The notes beneath the pieces were generated by a model. The model worked only from the letters and a program-made list of their open reading frames with translations, ran no database searches and was not told the origin of the DNA. From the NCBI GenBank assembly GCA_034422835.1, contig DAOUJJ010000007.1:124001-188000 (forward strand): a DNA stretch of 64,000 nucleotides. Reading direction: 5' to 3'. The position numbers were made by a program, and so were the translations under genes. Within the stretch, counting starts at the first letter, position 1. Each line of letters begins with the position of its first letter. Shown piece after piece: positions 50,285-58,936 of this stretch. This DNA is from VXMO01 sp034422835. GTDB lineage: Bacteria > Chloroflexota > Dehalococcoidia > UBA6926.

Positions 50285-51187
50285 ATGACGGACGCCCTGA
50301 TTGAAACCCAACTCGACTTCCCCATGATCCATCGCGGAAAGGTCCGCGATACGTATGACCTGGGCGATGACACACTGTTGCTCGTCGCCACGGATCGGGT
50401 CTCCGCCTTTGATGTTGTGCTGCCGACGGGTGTTCCCGGGCGCGGCATCGTTCTTTCGGAGATCTCCGCGTTCTGGTTCCGCCGCTCCGGCTATGAGTTC
50501 CCCAACCACTTCATCGGTATGGCGTATGAGCCGGAGGTCGCGAATCAATATAAGCTCGGCGACCTTGATGAGGCCGTGGCTCGCCGCGCGATGGTCGTCA
50601 AGAAGGCCGAGCGCATCGACATCGAGTGCGTGGTCCGCGGATATATCACCGGCTCCGCGTGGGCGGAATACCGGAAATCCGGCACGGTACAGGGCTATGA
50701 GCTGCCCGCGGATATGGTTGATTCGCAGGCATTCGAGAAGGCGCTCTTCACCCCCACCACCAAGGAGGAGACGGGACACGATCTGCCGCTGACGATAGAC
50801 GAGCTATGGAAGCAGGTGGGCGGCAACATCGCCTGGCCGCTTGAGGAACACAGCCTCGCGCTGTACCGCATGGCGTCCGAGTATTCCCGGGCGATGGGCG
50901 TGATCCTGGCGGACACCAAGTTCGAGTTCGGCATCATCGACGGCAAGATATCGGTGATCGATGAACTGTTGACGCCGGACTCGTCCCGCTATTGGGACGC
51001 AAACATCTATGAGGCCGGCAAGTCACAGCCGAGCTTTGACAAGCAGATTATCCGCGATTGGCTGACGGAATCGGGCTGGGACCGTGAGCCGCCCGCGCCG
51101 GAACTGCCGGAGGACATCGTGCAGCAGACGATCGACAAGTACCGGGATGTCTATCAGCGGCTCACGTCGAAGGAACTTGTCCTGTGA
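50285..51187 (+). CDS. purC: Phosphoribosylaminoimidazole-succinocarboxamide synthase
   Basis: 300 residues. Purine step 7: joins CAIR and aspartate with ATP. Motifs: HRGKVRDTYDLGDDTLLLVATDRVSAFDVVLP, FWFRRSGYEFPNHFIG, ERIDIECVVRGYITGSAWAEYRKSGTVQG, ADTKFEFGIIDGKISVIDELLTPDSSRYWD. The length and C-terminal SKELV extension fit the eukaryote/Gram-negative-like larger form (about 300 residues). GTG 50267 is an alternative start within the -10 region. The end overlaps the small membrane gene by 4 bases (GTGA). Confidence 0.96.
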   Translation: MTDALIETQLDFPMIHRGKVRDTYDLGDDTLLLVATDRVSAFDVVLPTGVPGRGIVLSEISAFWFRRSGYEFPNHFIGMAYEPEVANQYKLGDLDEAVARRAMVVKKAERIDIECVVRGYITGSAWAEYRKSGTVQGYELPADMVDSQAFEKALFTPTTKEETGHDLPLTIDELWKQVGGNIAWPLEEHSLALYRMASEYSRAMGVILADTKFEFGIIDGKISVIDELLTPDSSRYWDANIYEAGKSQPSFDKQIIRDWLTESGWDREPPAPELPEDIVQQTIDKYRDVYQRLTSKELVL

Positions 51188-51429
51188 GCATTGGGCGGCT
51201 TGTCGGAAGCACGCTTATTGCGGTCGCGGCGGCGATCATGCTCTACACCATCATTGGCGCGGTCAGCATCGTTTGGGGCGTGGCGCAATTTGACGAGATG
51301 CCGATCACGGTCAAGCTCTTCCTGCCCGTGATATTCGGCACGCTTGCCGGAACACTTGGCGTCATGGCCGTTCAGCGCGTGCGCAGCCGCAGGCATCCGG
51401 ACGCTGCAGACGGTTCCGCGCAGAACTGA
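51184..51429 (+). CDS. Small membrane protein between purC and purS
   Basis: 81 residues, start GTG overlapping the purC stop. Two membrane helices (residues 5-32 and 43-66) and a short basic tail (RVRSRRHPD). No family recognised. Translational coupling to purC and the position before purS suggest joint expression. No role in purine synthesis can be claimed. Confidence 0.62.
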   Translation: MSIGRLVGSTLIAVAAAIMLYTIIGAVSIVWGVAQFDEMPITVKLFLPVIFGTLAGTLGVMAVQRVRSRRHPDAADGSAQN

Positions 51430-51454
51430 GCGACGAAACAGCACTCGAAGCGGG

Positions 51455-51715
51455 ATGGCGAACTACATCGCTCGCATCTATGTCACGCCCAAGCCGGGCG
51501 TTGTCGACCCGCAGGGGCTGTCAATCCTGGGGGGTCTGAAGAACCTGGGATACGACTCCGTCTCCGCCGTGCGCGCGGGGCGATACCTTGAGGTACAACT
51601 CGGTGATGCCCCGTCACGTGAGGAAGCCGAATCCCGGACGACGGACATGTGCCGCCAACTACTCGCGAACCCCGTCATTGAGGACTACCGGTTTGAGGTT
51701 GTGGAGGGCGAGTAG
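51455..51715 (+). CDS. purS: Phosphoribosylformylglycinamidine synthase subunit PurS
   Basis: 86 residues; the small subunit of the three-part PurLQS FGAM synthase. YIARIYVTPKPGVVDPQGLSILGGLKNLGYDSVSAVRAGRYLEVQL and the C-terminal LLANPVIEDYRFEVVE fit the family. purQ and purL are not next to it; the next gene is hisB on the other strand, six bases away. Confidence 0.94.
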   Translation: MANYIARIYVTPKPGVVDPQGLSILGGLKNLGYDSVSAVRAGRYLEVQLGDAPSREEAESRTTDMCRQLLANPVIEDYRFEVVEGE

Positions 51716-51721
51716 GGGCGT

Positions 51722-52339
51722 CTAGTCCGTCAGCGTGCCCTTGGTGGACGGCGCGATACCTGCAAACCGCTCATCGCGCCGCGTCGCCGTATCCAGCGCC
51801 TTGGCCAACGCCTTGAACGTCGCTTCAGCGATGTGATGGTCATTGACTCCGGCGTGCTGGACAACATGCAGATTGATGCGCCCCTCTTGCGCGATGGACT
51901 CCAGCACGTGGCCGACCAACTCCGAGCGAAGGTCGCCAATCATCCCCGTGCTGAACTGCAGGCCGATGGCCGCGTAACCGCGCCCGCCCAGGTCCACTAC
52001 CGACGTCATCAACGCGTCATCCAGCGGTACAGTCTCATGACCCATGCGCCGAATGCCGGTGCGGTCGCCGAGGGCCTCACCGAGCGCGCGCCCGATCACG
52101 ATGCCTGTATCCTCTGCAGTGTGATGGCCGTCAGGGTCGTTCAGGCCTTCGGCGCGCACGGTGAGATCGAAGCCGCTGTGCCGACCAAGTTGATCTATCA
52201 GGTGGTTGAGCATCAGTGAGCCAGTGCTCACATCGTGTTGCGCGCGTCCGTCAAGGTTGATCGATACCTCGACAATGGTCTCCCGCGTTTCACGCCGGAC
52301 GGTGGCCTGGCGGGGCGCAGTCGCTCTCTCCGCCGTCAT
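51722..52339 (-). CDS. hisB: Imidazoleglycerol-phosphate dehydratase
   Basis: 205 residues, monofunctional. Histidine pathway step 6. The manganese-binding pair of motifs is present: PDGHHTAEDTGIVIG and GVNDHHIAEATFKALAKAL, with the SLMLNHLIDQLGRH block and the C-terminal PSTKGTL. It overlaps hisC by 4 bases (ATGA) and is the distal gene of its operon. Confidence 0.97.
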   Translation of the reverse strand: MTAERATAPRQATVRRETRETIVEVSINLDGRAQHDVSTGSLMLNHLIDQLGRHSGFDLTVRAEGLNDPDGHHTAEDTGIVIGRALGEALGDRTGIRRMGHETVPLDDALMTSVVDLGGRGYAAIGLQFSTGMIGDLRSELVGHVLESIAQEGRINLHVVQHAGVNDHHIAEATFKALAKALDTATRRDERFAGIAPSTKGTLTD

Positions 52340-53457
52340 TTCCTGGCCTCCATTTCCTCGCGCAGGGCTTCAAGCAGCCGCTCATGGTCACGCGGTCGGC
52401 CGACAGATATGCGGATACAGTCACGCAATTCGGGCGTATTGAAATGGCGCAGTGCGATACCACGCTTCAGTAGTGAGGCGTGCAGCTCTTTTGCGTTGTG
52501 TTCGAGGAAGCGCACCAACAGGAAATTGGCATCCGACGGAAAGACCCGAACACTCGGCAGTGAACGCAACGCCTCCTCAAGGACGGCGCGCTCTTTCACG
52601 ATGAGGTTCACCGACGCCAACGCCGTGTCCAAATCTTCGATGGCCGCGATGGCCGCCGCCTGCGCCAACGTGTTGACGTTGTACGGCGGCTTCACCGTCA
52701 TGAGGATTCCGGCCAGATCAGCGGGGAAGATGCCATAGCCGACGCGCAGTCCCGCCAGCCCGGCCCACTTGCTGAATGTTCGCAGGAAGATAACGTTGGG
52801 ATACTCATCCACCAGGTGCATGAGTGACTTCCCGGAGAATTCCGCGTACGCCTCATCAACAATTGTGAGGGCCTCAGTCTCCGCGACTGCTCGAATCTCC
52901 TCTTCGGTAACGCTGTTGCCGGTCGGGTTGTTGGGCGACGAGAAAAAGACGATCGACGCGTCGCGCGCCGCCTCCACAAGTCCGGGCAGATCAATCGAGA
53001 AATCATCCTGACTGCGCGGCACACCGATAAAGCGAGCACCAGCAAGGTCGGTCTCAACCGCGTACATGCCAAAGGTCGGTGTCGCGGCGACGACGGTACC
53101 ATTCGATCCTATAAACAGCCGGGCCAACAGGGCGATTAGCTCATCGCTGCCCGACCCCGCGACGATGCGCTCAGCATCGAAACCCGTGTACTCGGCAAGG
53201 CAGGCTCGCAGCGAAGCATGATCCGGATCGGGGTAGATGTTGGCGGCGTCGAACGACTCTATGAGTGCCCGGACGCGGGGGGGTGGGCCATAGGGATTCT
53301 CATTTGCGTTCAGCCGGACGATTCCCTCTTCACCTGCATCGCTCTCCGCCTGAAGCCGCTCCGGTGGGGCGACAGGCTCATACGGCTTCATGTCCCGGTA
53401 GCGGGGCACGAGTCGGTCAAGAAGCGGAACGGAAAGGCGCGTGCGCTGTGCTGTCAT
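52336..53457 (-). CDS. hisC: Histidinol-phosphate aminotransferase
   Basis: 373 residues, PLP enzyme of fold type I. Motifs: NANENPYGPPPRV at the start, IVAGSGSDELIALL, SSPNNPTGNSV, IVDEAYAEFSG and FLRTFSKWAGLAGLRVGYG with the PLP Lys. It converts imidazole-acetol phosphate to histidinol phosphate. It follows the DUF5666-like gene by 24 bases and overlaps hisB. Confidence 0.96.
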   Translation of the reverse strand: MTAQRTRLSVPLLDRLVPRYRDMKPYEPVAPPERLQAESDAGEEGIVRLNANENPYGPPPRVRALIESFDAANIYPDPDHASLRACLAEYTGFDAERIVAGSGSDELIALLARLFIGSNGTVVAATPTFGMYAVETDLAGARFIGVPRSQDDFSIDLPGLVEAARDASIVFFSSPNNPTGNSVTEEEIRAVAETEALTIVDEAYAEFSGKSLMHLVDEYPNVIFLRTFSKWAGLAGLRVGYGIFPADLAGILMTVKPPYNVNTLAQAAAIAAIEDLDTALASVNLIVKERAVLEEALRSLPSVRVFPSDANFLLVRFLEHNAKELHASLLKRGIALRHFNTPELRDCIRISVGRPRDHERLLEALREEMEARK

Positions 53458-53481
53458 AGCGTCTCTATTATTGCATGCGGC

Positions 53482-54141
53482 CTATTCGTCTACAGGACCC
53501 ACGGTGATGCTCGCAACCTCAAGGACATCCTCTTCCGGTCCCGGCACGACAACCACATCCACGGCATCGCCAATTGCAAGATCGGTTATCGTGCCGTCGA
53601 TCCGAACGCGCGTCCCTGAGATAGTACTGAGTTTCCGGGGGCCTTCCTCTGTTGCGATAGTGATCGTATCCCCCTCGATACTCTCGATGCGTCCAGTCAG
53701 CGTTTCGGCATTCCCGGGCACGGGCTCGCCTTCTAAGCCGACGCTTAGTCCCAGCTGACCGCCTATCCCGGACGCGCTGTCCATCTGTGCCACTATCTCC
53801 TCGATTTCCTCCTCGCTCAGTCCCGCCTCGCGCATTGCCTGGACCTCCTGCGGGGAAACGGTAGAGTCGGACCCGGCCGCCGTTGTCACTTGCCCTTGCT
53901 CTAGCGGCCGCGCCTGCCCATTCGGAGATTGCGTTTGTCCGCCGGAAAAGGCCAATGGCGGCGTCTCCTCGACGGGCGCCTGGCCGCGGCCCATTTGAAG
54001 TCCCAGCGCATAGGCGCCACCAAGCAGCAGCCCGAGCAGGAGGGCGGACGCCAGGAGGCGAAAGAGGGTTCGCCCCCGCACACCTTCATTCTGAATATCG
54101 TCGTCAAACTCGTCGTCTGACATGACCTCTATATCACTCAT
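53482..54141 (-). CDS. Membrane-anchored DUF5666-like protein
   Basis: 219 residues from ATG 54141 (MSDIEVMSDDEFDDD); ATG 54156 adds five. An acidic cytoplasmic start is followed by one membrane helix (LFRLLASALLLGLLLGGAYALGLQMGRG), a Gln/Pro/Gly-rich linker and an EEIEEIVAQM helix. A C-terminal beta domain (LTGRIESIEGDTITIATEEG...DGTITDLAIGDAVDVVVVP) resembles the OB-like DUF5666 fold. It starts inside the end of the ABC permease gene and so belongs to that export operon. It could be an accessory or sensor part of the exporter. Confidence 0.7.
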   Translation of the reverse strand: MSDIEVMSDDEFDDDIQNEGVRGRTLFRLLASALLLGLLLGGAYALGLQMGRGQAPVEETPPLAFSGGQTQSPNGQARPLEQGQVTTAAGSDSTVSPQEVQAMREAGLSEEEIEEIVAQMDSASGIGGQLGLSVGLEGEPVPGNAETLTGRIESIEGDTITIATEEGPRKLSTISGTRVRIDGTITDLAIGDAVDVVVVPGPEEDVLEVASITVGPVDE

Positions 54142-55366
54142 ATCGAAGCGCCTCAATGGGATGGAGGAGCGAGGCCCTCAACGCGGGATAGATGCCGAAG
54201 ACGAGGCCGGTCAACATCGCGACTCCCAGAGCCAGCGCGGTGATGTCGCCGCTGACGACGGTCATGAGATCCTCCTCCGAGGCGAAGATTGTGATATTCA
54301 TCAATTGAGCGACGCCCATGCCAATCAGCACACCGATAATCCCGCCGACGAGGCTCAGCACGATGGATTCCGTTACGAATTGCATGAGAATATCCCTGCG
54401 GCGGGCGCCGATGGCCTTCCGTATTCCGATTTCCCTCGTCCGTTCGGTCACAGACACCAGCATGATGTTCATAATGCCGATTCCGCCAACGAGGAGGGAG
54501 ATGCTTGCAACAGAGCCCAGAAAGAGGGTGAGGGCAAATATGGCGCCCTGAATATCCTCCAGTTCGGCCTGCTGATTGAATATCTCGAACCTGTCTCTAT
54601 CGCTGGTGACTCTGTGACGTAATCGGAGCACTCTGCGAATCTCGTCCTCGCCTCGCTCAACGTTCTCGAGATCCCCAATCAGGACTCCGATGCTGGACAC
54701 GAAGGGCTCTCCGGTTAGCGAGCGACCGCCTCCTCCAAAGCGGCTGTTGAGAGTCGTTATCGGCACCAGGACACTGGCCTCGCCAAATCCGAAGAAATCT
54801 CCGCCGCCCTGCTCCTCCAACACACCAATGACTGTCATCTGCCACTTACCGACCTTGATCGTCTCACCGATGGGATTGCGCCCGCTGAACAATCTCTCCG
54901 ACATCCTGGAATCCAGCACAGCGACGTCGGCAGAGTTGGCGATGTGCGGCACGGCAATGAAGTCTCCGACATGGATGGTGTACCCATTCACTATCTGAGA
55001 TTCCGGGGTTATGCCCCGGATCTGGCCTGACGTGGAGCGCGCGCCAAACCCGTCCACCACAGAAATAACGTCGAATGAGGAACTCTCCGGCGCGACAGCA
55101 TCGATGGACGGAGCCATGACGGGATCCAGAAGCGCATACGCATCCGCTAGCGTCAGACCTTCAGGGCCGTCGGACCACACCTGGAGGACATTGGGATTGA
55201 GTCCCTCCAGAAATGACGTGACGGATTCCGTGACGCCGCGGCCGATGGACATGAGCGCGATGACTGAGGCGACTCCGATGACGACTCCAAGCAGTGTCAG
55301 CAGGCTGCGCAGTTTGTTGGCGCCAACTGACTGCAGCGCCGAGAGAATAGTGCGCAGGGGACTCAT
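54134..55366 (-). CDS. MacB-like ABC transporter permease
   Basis: 410 residues with the MacB/FtsX layout: N-terminal helix (RSLLTLLGVVIGVASVIALMSIGRG), a large external MacB_PCD domain, then three C-terminal helices (SISLLVGGIGIMNIMLVSVTERTREIGIRKAIGARRRDILMQFVTESIVLSLVGGIIGVLIG). It has no ATPase domain; that is the separate gene upstream, two bases away. Works as a mechanotransmission exporter, probably for a peptide or small molecule. Confidence 0.92.
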   Translation of the reverse strand: MSPLRTILSALQSVGANKLRSLLTLLGVVIGVASVIALMSIGRGVTESVTSFLEGLNPNVLQVWSDGPEGLTLADAYALLDPVMAPSIDAVAPESSSFDVISVVDGFGARSTSGQIRGITPESQIVNGYTIHVGDFIAVPHIANSADVAVLDSRMSERLFSGRNPIGETIKVGKWQMTVIGVLEEQGGGDFFGFGEASVLVPITTLNSRFGGGGRSLTGEPFVSSIGVLIGDLENVERGEDEIRRVLRLRHRVTSDRDRFEIFNQQAELEDIQGAIFALTLFLGSVASISLLVGGIGIMNIMLVSVTERTREIGIRKAIGARRRDILMQFVTESIVLSLVGGIIGVLIGMGVAQLMNITIFASEEDLMTVVSGDITALALGVAMLTGLVFGIYPALRASLLHPIEALRYE

Positions 55367-55368
55367 GC

Positions 55369-56109
55369 CTAGATCTCCGCTCCGGCCTCGGATGGATCAA
55401 GGTCGCCTGCGATGGTCCGGTTGATAATTTTCTCATCACTTATGATTCTGCCGTCACGCATCCTGATAACGCGCTCCGCGAATTGGGCCATATCTTCCTC
55501 ATGCGTGACCATGATGACGGTGATGCCGGACGATTGATGGAGTCCCTGAAGGATCGCCATGATCTCCAGACTCGCACGTGAATCGAGATTTCCGGTAGGC
55601 TCGTCCGCGAGGAGAAGCGCGGGTTCATTGACAAGAGCGCGCGCAATAGCGACGCGCTGCTGTTCCCCACCCGACATTTCCGCGGGACGATGTCCGGTTC
55701 TTTCCGCAAGGCCAACCTGCGCAAGGGCTTGGCGGGCGCGCGGCGCAGAGGAATACCGCCCGGCATAAAGCAGCGGCAACTCAACGTTGGCTTGCGCGGT
55801 GAGCCGCGGCAACAGATTGTAGCCCTGGAATACGAAACCGATCTTGCGATTTCGTATCCCGGCAAGCCGGGAGTCCGAGAGACGGTTGACCCTGAGGCCG
55901 TCAAGCACGTAGCGCCCCGCCGTCGGCGTGTCCAGGCATCCCAGGATATTCATCAGAGTAGATTTGCCAGAGCCCGAGGCGCCCATAACGGCAACCATCT
56001 CACCTTCCATGATTGCAAGATCGATTCCCTGCAGCGCGGCAACCTCAACCGCGCCGATACGATAGATCTTGGAAACCCTGGTGAGCTCGATCACCGCGTC
56101 GTTCCTCAC
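55369..56109 (-). CDS. ABC transporter ATP-binding protein, MacB/LolD type
   Basis: 246 residues. Walker A GASGSGKSTLMNILGCLD, Q-loop GFVFQGYNLLP, signature MSGGEQQRVAIARALVNEP, Walker B ALLLADEPTGNLDS and H-loop VTHEEDMA. The IMEGEMVAVMGASGSGKST start is the MacB/LolD group. Start overlaps the adaptor stop by 4 bases. Confidence 0.94.
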   Translation of the reverse strand: MRNDAVIELTRVSKIYRIGAVEVAALQGIDLAIMEGEMVAVMGASGSGKSTLMNILGCLDTPTAGRYVLDGLRVNRLSDSRLAGIRNRKIGFVFQGYNLLPRLTAQANVELPLLYAGRYSSAPRARQALAQVGLAERTGHRPAEMSGGEQQRVAIARALVNEPALLLADEPTGNLDSRASLEIMAILQGLHQSSGITVIMVTHEEDMAQFAERVIRMRDGRIISDEKIINRTIAGDLDPSEAGAEI

Positions 56110-57749
56110 TCGAATTCGTCAAATTCACGTGAGCGGGAATCGGCCACGTGCATGATGACCTCCTCCCCCTCCTCTACCCCGCTTTCGATGACAACCCAGA
56201 AATTGTCGCTGTTCCCCAAGGTGACCGGCCGATTCGTGACGACGCCATCGTCGATGACACGAACCAGCGGCTCGAGGAACGTGCCGTAGATTGCCTGAAC
56301 GGGCAAGAGCAGAACGTCCTCTTCCCGCTGTACGGCCATGAGCGCGGTTGCGTTCATGCCCTCCCGTAAGGTGAGATCCGGGGGCACGGTGATGCGAATC
56401 GTAATGGTAAATGCGGCGATTCCTTCTCGCTGCTCCGCTCCGGAGGATATGGAGGTCACGTCCCCGGTCAAATCGTATCCGGGCAAAGCCTGCAATGTTA
56501 CCGCTGCTGAATCGCCCTCGCTCACCCGCTGCACGTCGGTCTCGTTGATCTGTCCCACAAGCTCGATCACTGACGAATCGAAGATTTCGATGGCAACCTG
56601 AACGTTTTCAGCAAGTGTCTCTCCTTCTTTAGCGTTCAACTGGGCGACGATGCCCGTAAACGGAGCGCGCAGCGTGGCGTCACGACGGCTTTTGAGGGCA
56701 TTGTCCAGCGCAATTTCCGCCGATGAAAGTTCGGCCCGCCTCAGGCTCAACACATATCCTGTCTCGTCTTCGACGGCATCCTGGAGGGCCTGCATCGCCT
56801 CTCGCAGACCTTCTCTGGCGCTCTCAAGCGCCGTTTCAGCCTTCCCAAGTTCCTCAGTCCGCACCAAAGTCACGCCGGTCAACGCCTTTTGGGCCGTCTC
56901 AATACGATTCCAGGCGTCATCAAATCCCTTCTGCACGCAATGCCCATACAGAGGATGTTCCTGCGCGTCCTCACACGTCGCGACGATTTCGCCGGGGTAG
57001 AAGTTCAGGATGCCGTATAGCAAGGTCTCCGACCACGGCGTCGCCGGATCATCAGGAGGAGCGTCTGCTGAATAGGCGCCTTGGCCGAGCACGGATCCGC
57101 CATCCGGGGTGAAGAGCATTTCGATGTCCGCGCCCCATTGCGCCAGAATCTGTTCCGGCGGCAGTTCCGCTTGACGGTCCGTTAGAGTCACGCCTAGCCA
57201 GGCGGCGAAAACGTCCCGATATGCCGCCTTTGCCGCCTTCAATTCATCCTCCGCGGCCTTGACGAGGTCAGCCTGTTCTTGCCGGGTGTGGTTCAGTAAC
57301 GTCTCCGCATCTGCCACGCTCTCTCGGGCGTTGGACAGGGCCAACTCTGCATCCGGCAGCAAATCGTCCAGCGCTTTCCGCGCGGCGCGCACAGCAATCT
57401 GCGCTTTCGCGACCTCCACCTCGTGGGCGGCTATCGTCGCGTCATCGAGCGTAATAAGCGCCTGTCCCTCAATGACGGTCTGACCTTCTTCAACCAGGAC
57501 GTCCTTGACGACTGCGTCGGGGCTTATCCTCAGAGCCTCTTTTCGTGGAAAGCTGAGTGTACCGGTTGTCTGCACCTGGTTTACGAGCTCGCCGCGCATG
57601 ACGGTTACCAACTGCTCATTGTCTGCCAGTCCCATGTTCGCCTGGTCACCCGAGCGCCCAAAGACGAAATAGGTGGCAAACGCTCCCACGAGCAGAACGA
57701 TAATGATCAGGGCAATCTGCCAAAGCCGCAGACGCTTGATTGTCGCCAT
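56106..57749 (-). CDS. MacA-like periplasmic-adaptor (HlyD family) protein
   Basis: 547 residues. One N-terminal membrane helix (residues 8-28), then the barrel-sandwich half-motif LVNQVQTTGTLSFPRKEALRISPDAVVKDVLVEEGQTVIEGQALITLDD. A long coiled coil is split by an insertion of ~100 residues with two Cys (EIVATCEDAQEHPLYGHCVQ). Then APFTGIVAQLNAKEGE, and the beta-barrel and membrane-proximal domains. It partners the ATP-binding and permease genes directly downstream. The inserted region, including a paired Cys, is longer than in MacA. Confidence 0.85.
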   Translation of the reverse strand: MATIKRLRLWQIALIIIVLLVGAFATYFVFGRSGDQANMGLADNEQLVTVMRGELVNQVQTTGTLSFPRKEALRISPDAVVKDVLVEEGQTVIEGQALITLDDATIAAHEVEVAKAQIAVRAARKALDDLLPDAELALSNARESVADAETLLNHTRQEQADLVKAAEDELKAAKAAYRDVFAAWLGVTLTDRQAELPPEQILAQWGADIEMLFTPDGGSVLGQGAYSADAPPDDPATPWSETLLYGILNFYPGEIVATCEDAQEHPLYGHCVQKGFDDAWNRIETAQKALTGVTLVRTEELGKAETALESAREGLREAMQALQDAVEDETGYVLSLRRAELSSAEIALDNALKSRRDATLRAPFTGIVAQLNAKEGETLAENVQVAIEIFDSSVIELVGQINETDVQRVSEGDSAAVTLQALPGYDLTGDVTSISSGAEQREGIAAFTITIRITVPPDLTLREGMNATALMAVQREEDVLLLPVQAIYGTFLEPLVRVIDDGVVTNRPVTLGNSDNFWVVIESGVEEGEEVIMHVADSRSREFDEFE

Positions 57750-57888
57750 CCGCTACATACCTCAATTGCCCTTGGGGGCGTTTGAATGATCGCCGGGGCG
57801 GGTGTTACCAAACATGGGCCGCCGCCGTGCCGCTACAACACACTGTATACTCGAACGCCGTCGCGCCCGTGAACGTTAGCAGCGGAAC

Positions 57889-57926
57889 TAAAAGAGGGAC
57901 GGGGCCTGTGCCCCGTCCTCTTCATT
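57889..57926 (-). terminator. Terminator of the glutaredoxin-thioredoxin unit
   Basis: On the minus strand GAGGACGGGGC / GCCCCGTCCCTC (one bulged C) with an ACAG loop, followed by TTTT. It lies about 20 bases past the thioredoxin-like stop. The 193-base gap to the adaptor start otherwise shows nothing. Confidence 0.85.
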
Positions 57927-57942
57927 ATCAGGATCAAGCGAA

Positions 57943-58524
57943 TTAGAGGGACAGCTTTTCCGCGAGCAATTCTCGCAGTTCTCTGACAGTCTCCACTTGC
58001 CACGCGGGATAGCGAGCCTGCGTCCGCTCACGCACAGTGCGGCGGAATTCCTGCTCATCCTCGTCGCCAATCTCAGCCTTCACGTCTTCAGTGATCTTCG
58101 GCATTTCTTCATCGGCGGATTCGGGGCGCTCGTGCCAATGCGCAATCTCTTCGAGATCGTCCGTATAGAACACGGGCACGGGGATGGACATGAACTCGCC
58201 GTTCTTGAGGAACTCGTTCATGATGTCGAGGTTCTCGTCTCGCGGGAAGACGCTGACATCCATGCCCGCCGCCTCGGCGATCTTTGCGAGAACCGGCATC
58301 CCGCGGAACACGTCTGGGCACCAATCCTCCCCGAGGATCAGCATCTTTGTCGCGCCGGCATCCTTCGCGCGGCGGAAAAATGCCACGTCATCTTCCGAGA
58401 GATGGGCGCTGTTATAGTACTGCTCAAACCTGTCTTTGTTGACCTTGATCTGCTCGATGTAATCGTCATATGTGAAACCCGAACCAAATCGTTCAGGAGT
58501 GACAACTGTCGTCTTCTCAGCCAT
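57943..58524 (-). CDS. Thioredoxin-fold protein with single-Cys WCPD motif
   Basis: 193 residues from ATG 58524 (MAEKTTVV), preceded by GGGGGA. The active-site position reads LILGEDWCPDVFRG with a single Cys (Cys69); the second Cys of a CxxC is replaced. The cis-Pro loop is SIPVPVFYTDD. It fits the Thioredoxin_9-type group often annotated as thioredoxin family protein. A C-terminal ~50-residue charged helix (EEMPKITEDVKAEIGDEDEQEFRRTVRERTQ) is extra. It lies downstream of the glutaredoxin gene in the same unit. Confidence 0.82.
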   Translation of the reverse strand: MAEKTTVVTPERFGSGFTYDDYIEQIKVNKDRFEQYYNSAHLSEDDVAFFRRAKDAGATKMLILGEDWCPDVFRGMPVLAKIAEAAGMDVSVFPRDENLDIMNEFLKNGEFMSIPVPVFYTDDLEEIAHWHERPESADEEMPKITEDVKAEIGDEDEQEFRRTVRERTQARYPAWQVETVRELRELLAEKLSL

Positions 58525-58580
58525 TTTCCATTCCCCCAATGCTCTCAGGATCGGCTTCTCTCAGCGTGAGTTCCGGTTGT

Positions 58581-58820
58581 TTAGCCTATGTTACAACTGA
58601 TCATGTCCTTGTAACCCATGGTGACCTTTCCGTCCGGGTAAACGACGATGGGGACGACGTCGCCATAGATTCGCGCCTCGTCGAGCCACGCCTGATTCTC
58701 ATCGACCTGACGCTCTTCAAACTCGATGCCCTGTTTCGTCCAATCCTCTTTCATCACGACGCACGCGGGGCACGTCGTCAGGGTGTAGACAATTGGCTTT
58801 GTTTCTACTTTTGTTGCCAC
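58581..58820 (-). CDS. Glutaredoxin-like protein (CPAC)
   Basis: 79 residues from GTG 58820, with GGAGG six bases upstream; TTG 58823 is an alternative. Active site TTCPACVVMK (Cys17, Cys20), then FEERQVDENQAWLDEARIYG and the cis-Pro VVPIVVYPDG. Two-Cys glutaredoxin/NrdH-type disulfide reductase of short length. The C-terminal MISCNIG has a third Cys. Promoter and terminator for this gene and the thioredoxin-like gene are both visible. Confidence 0.88.
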   Translation of the reverse strand: MATKVETKPIVYTLTTCPACVVMKEDWTKQGIEFEERQVDENQAWLDEARIYGDVVPIVVYPDGKVTMGYKDMISCNIG

Positions 58821-58871
58821 CAAAAACCTCCATTTAATCTCGCAGAATCACGAGCATTAACTCTCTTTATG

Positions 58872-58899
58872 ATTCTACAGTCCCGCCTCGGTGAGTCAA
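58872..58899 (-). promoter_or_regulatory. Promoter of the glutaredoxin-thioredoxin unit
   Basis: TTGACT (58894-58899), a 16-base spacer and TAGAAT (58872-58877) on the minus strand, about 52 bases before the GTG start. The best -35/-10 match in the window. Confidence 0.7.
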
Positions 58900-58936
58900 A
58901 GCGCTCCATTCCCGGTCATGCGATGATAGATACACC

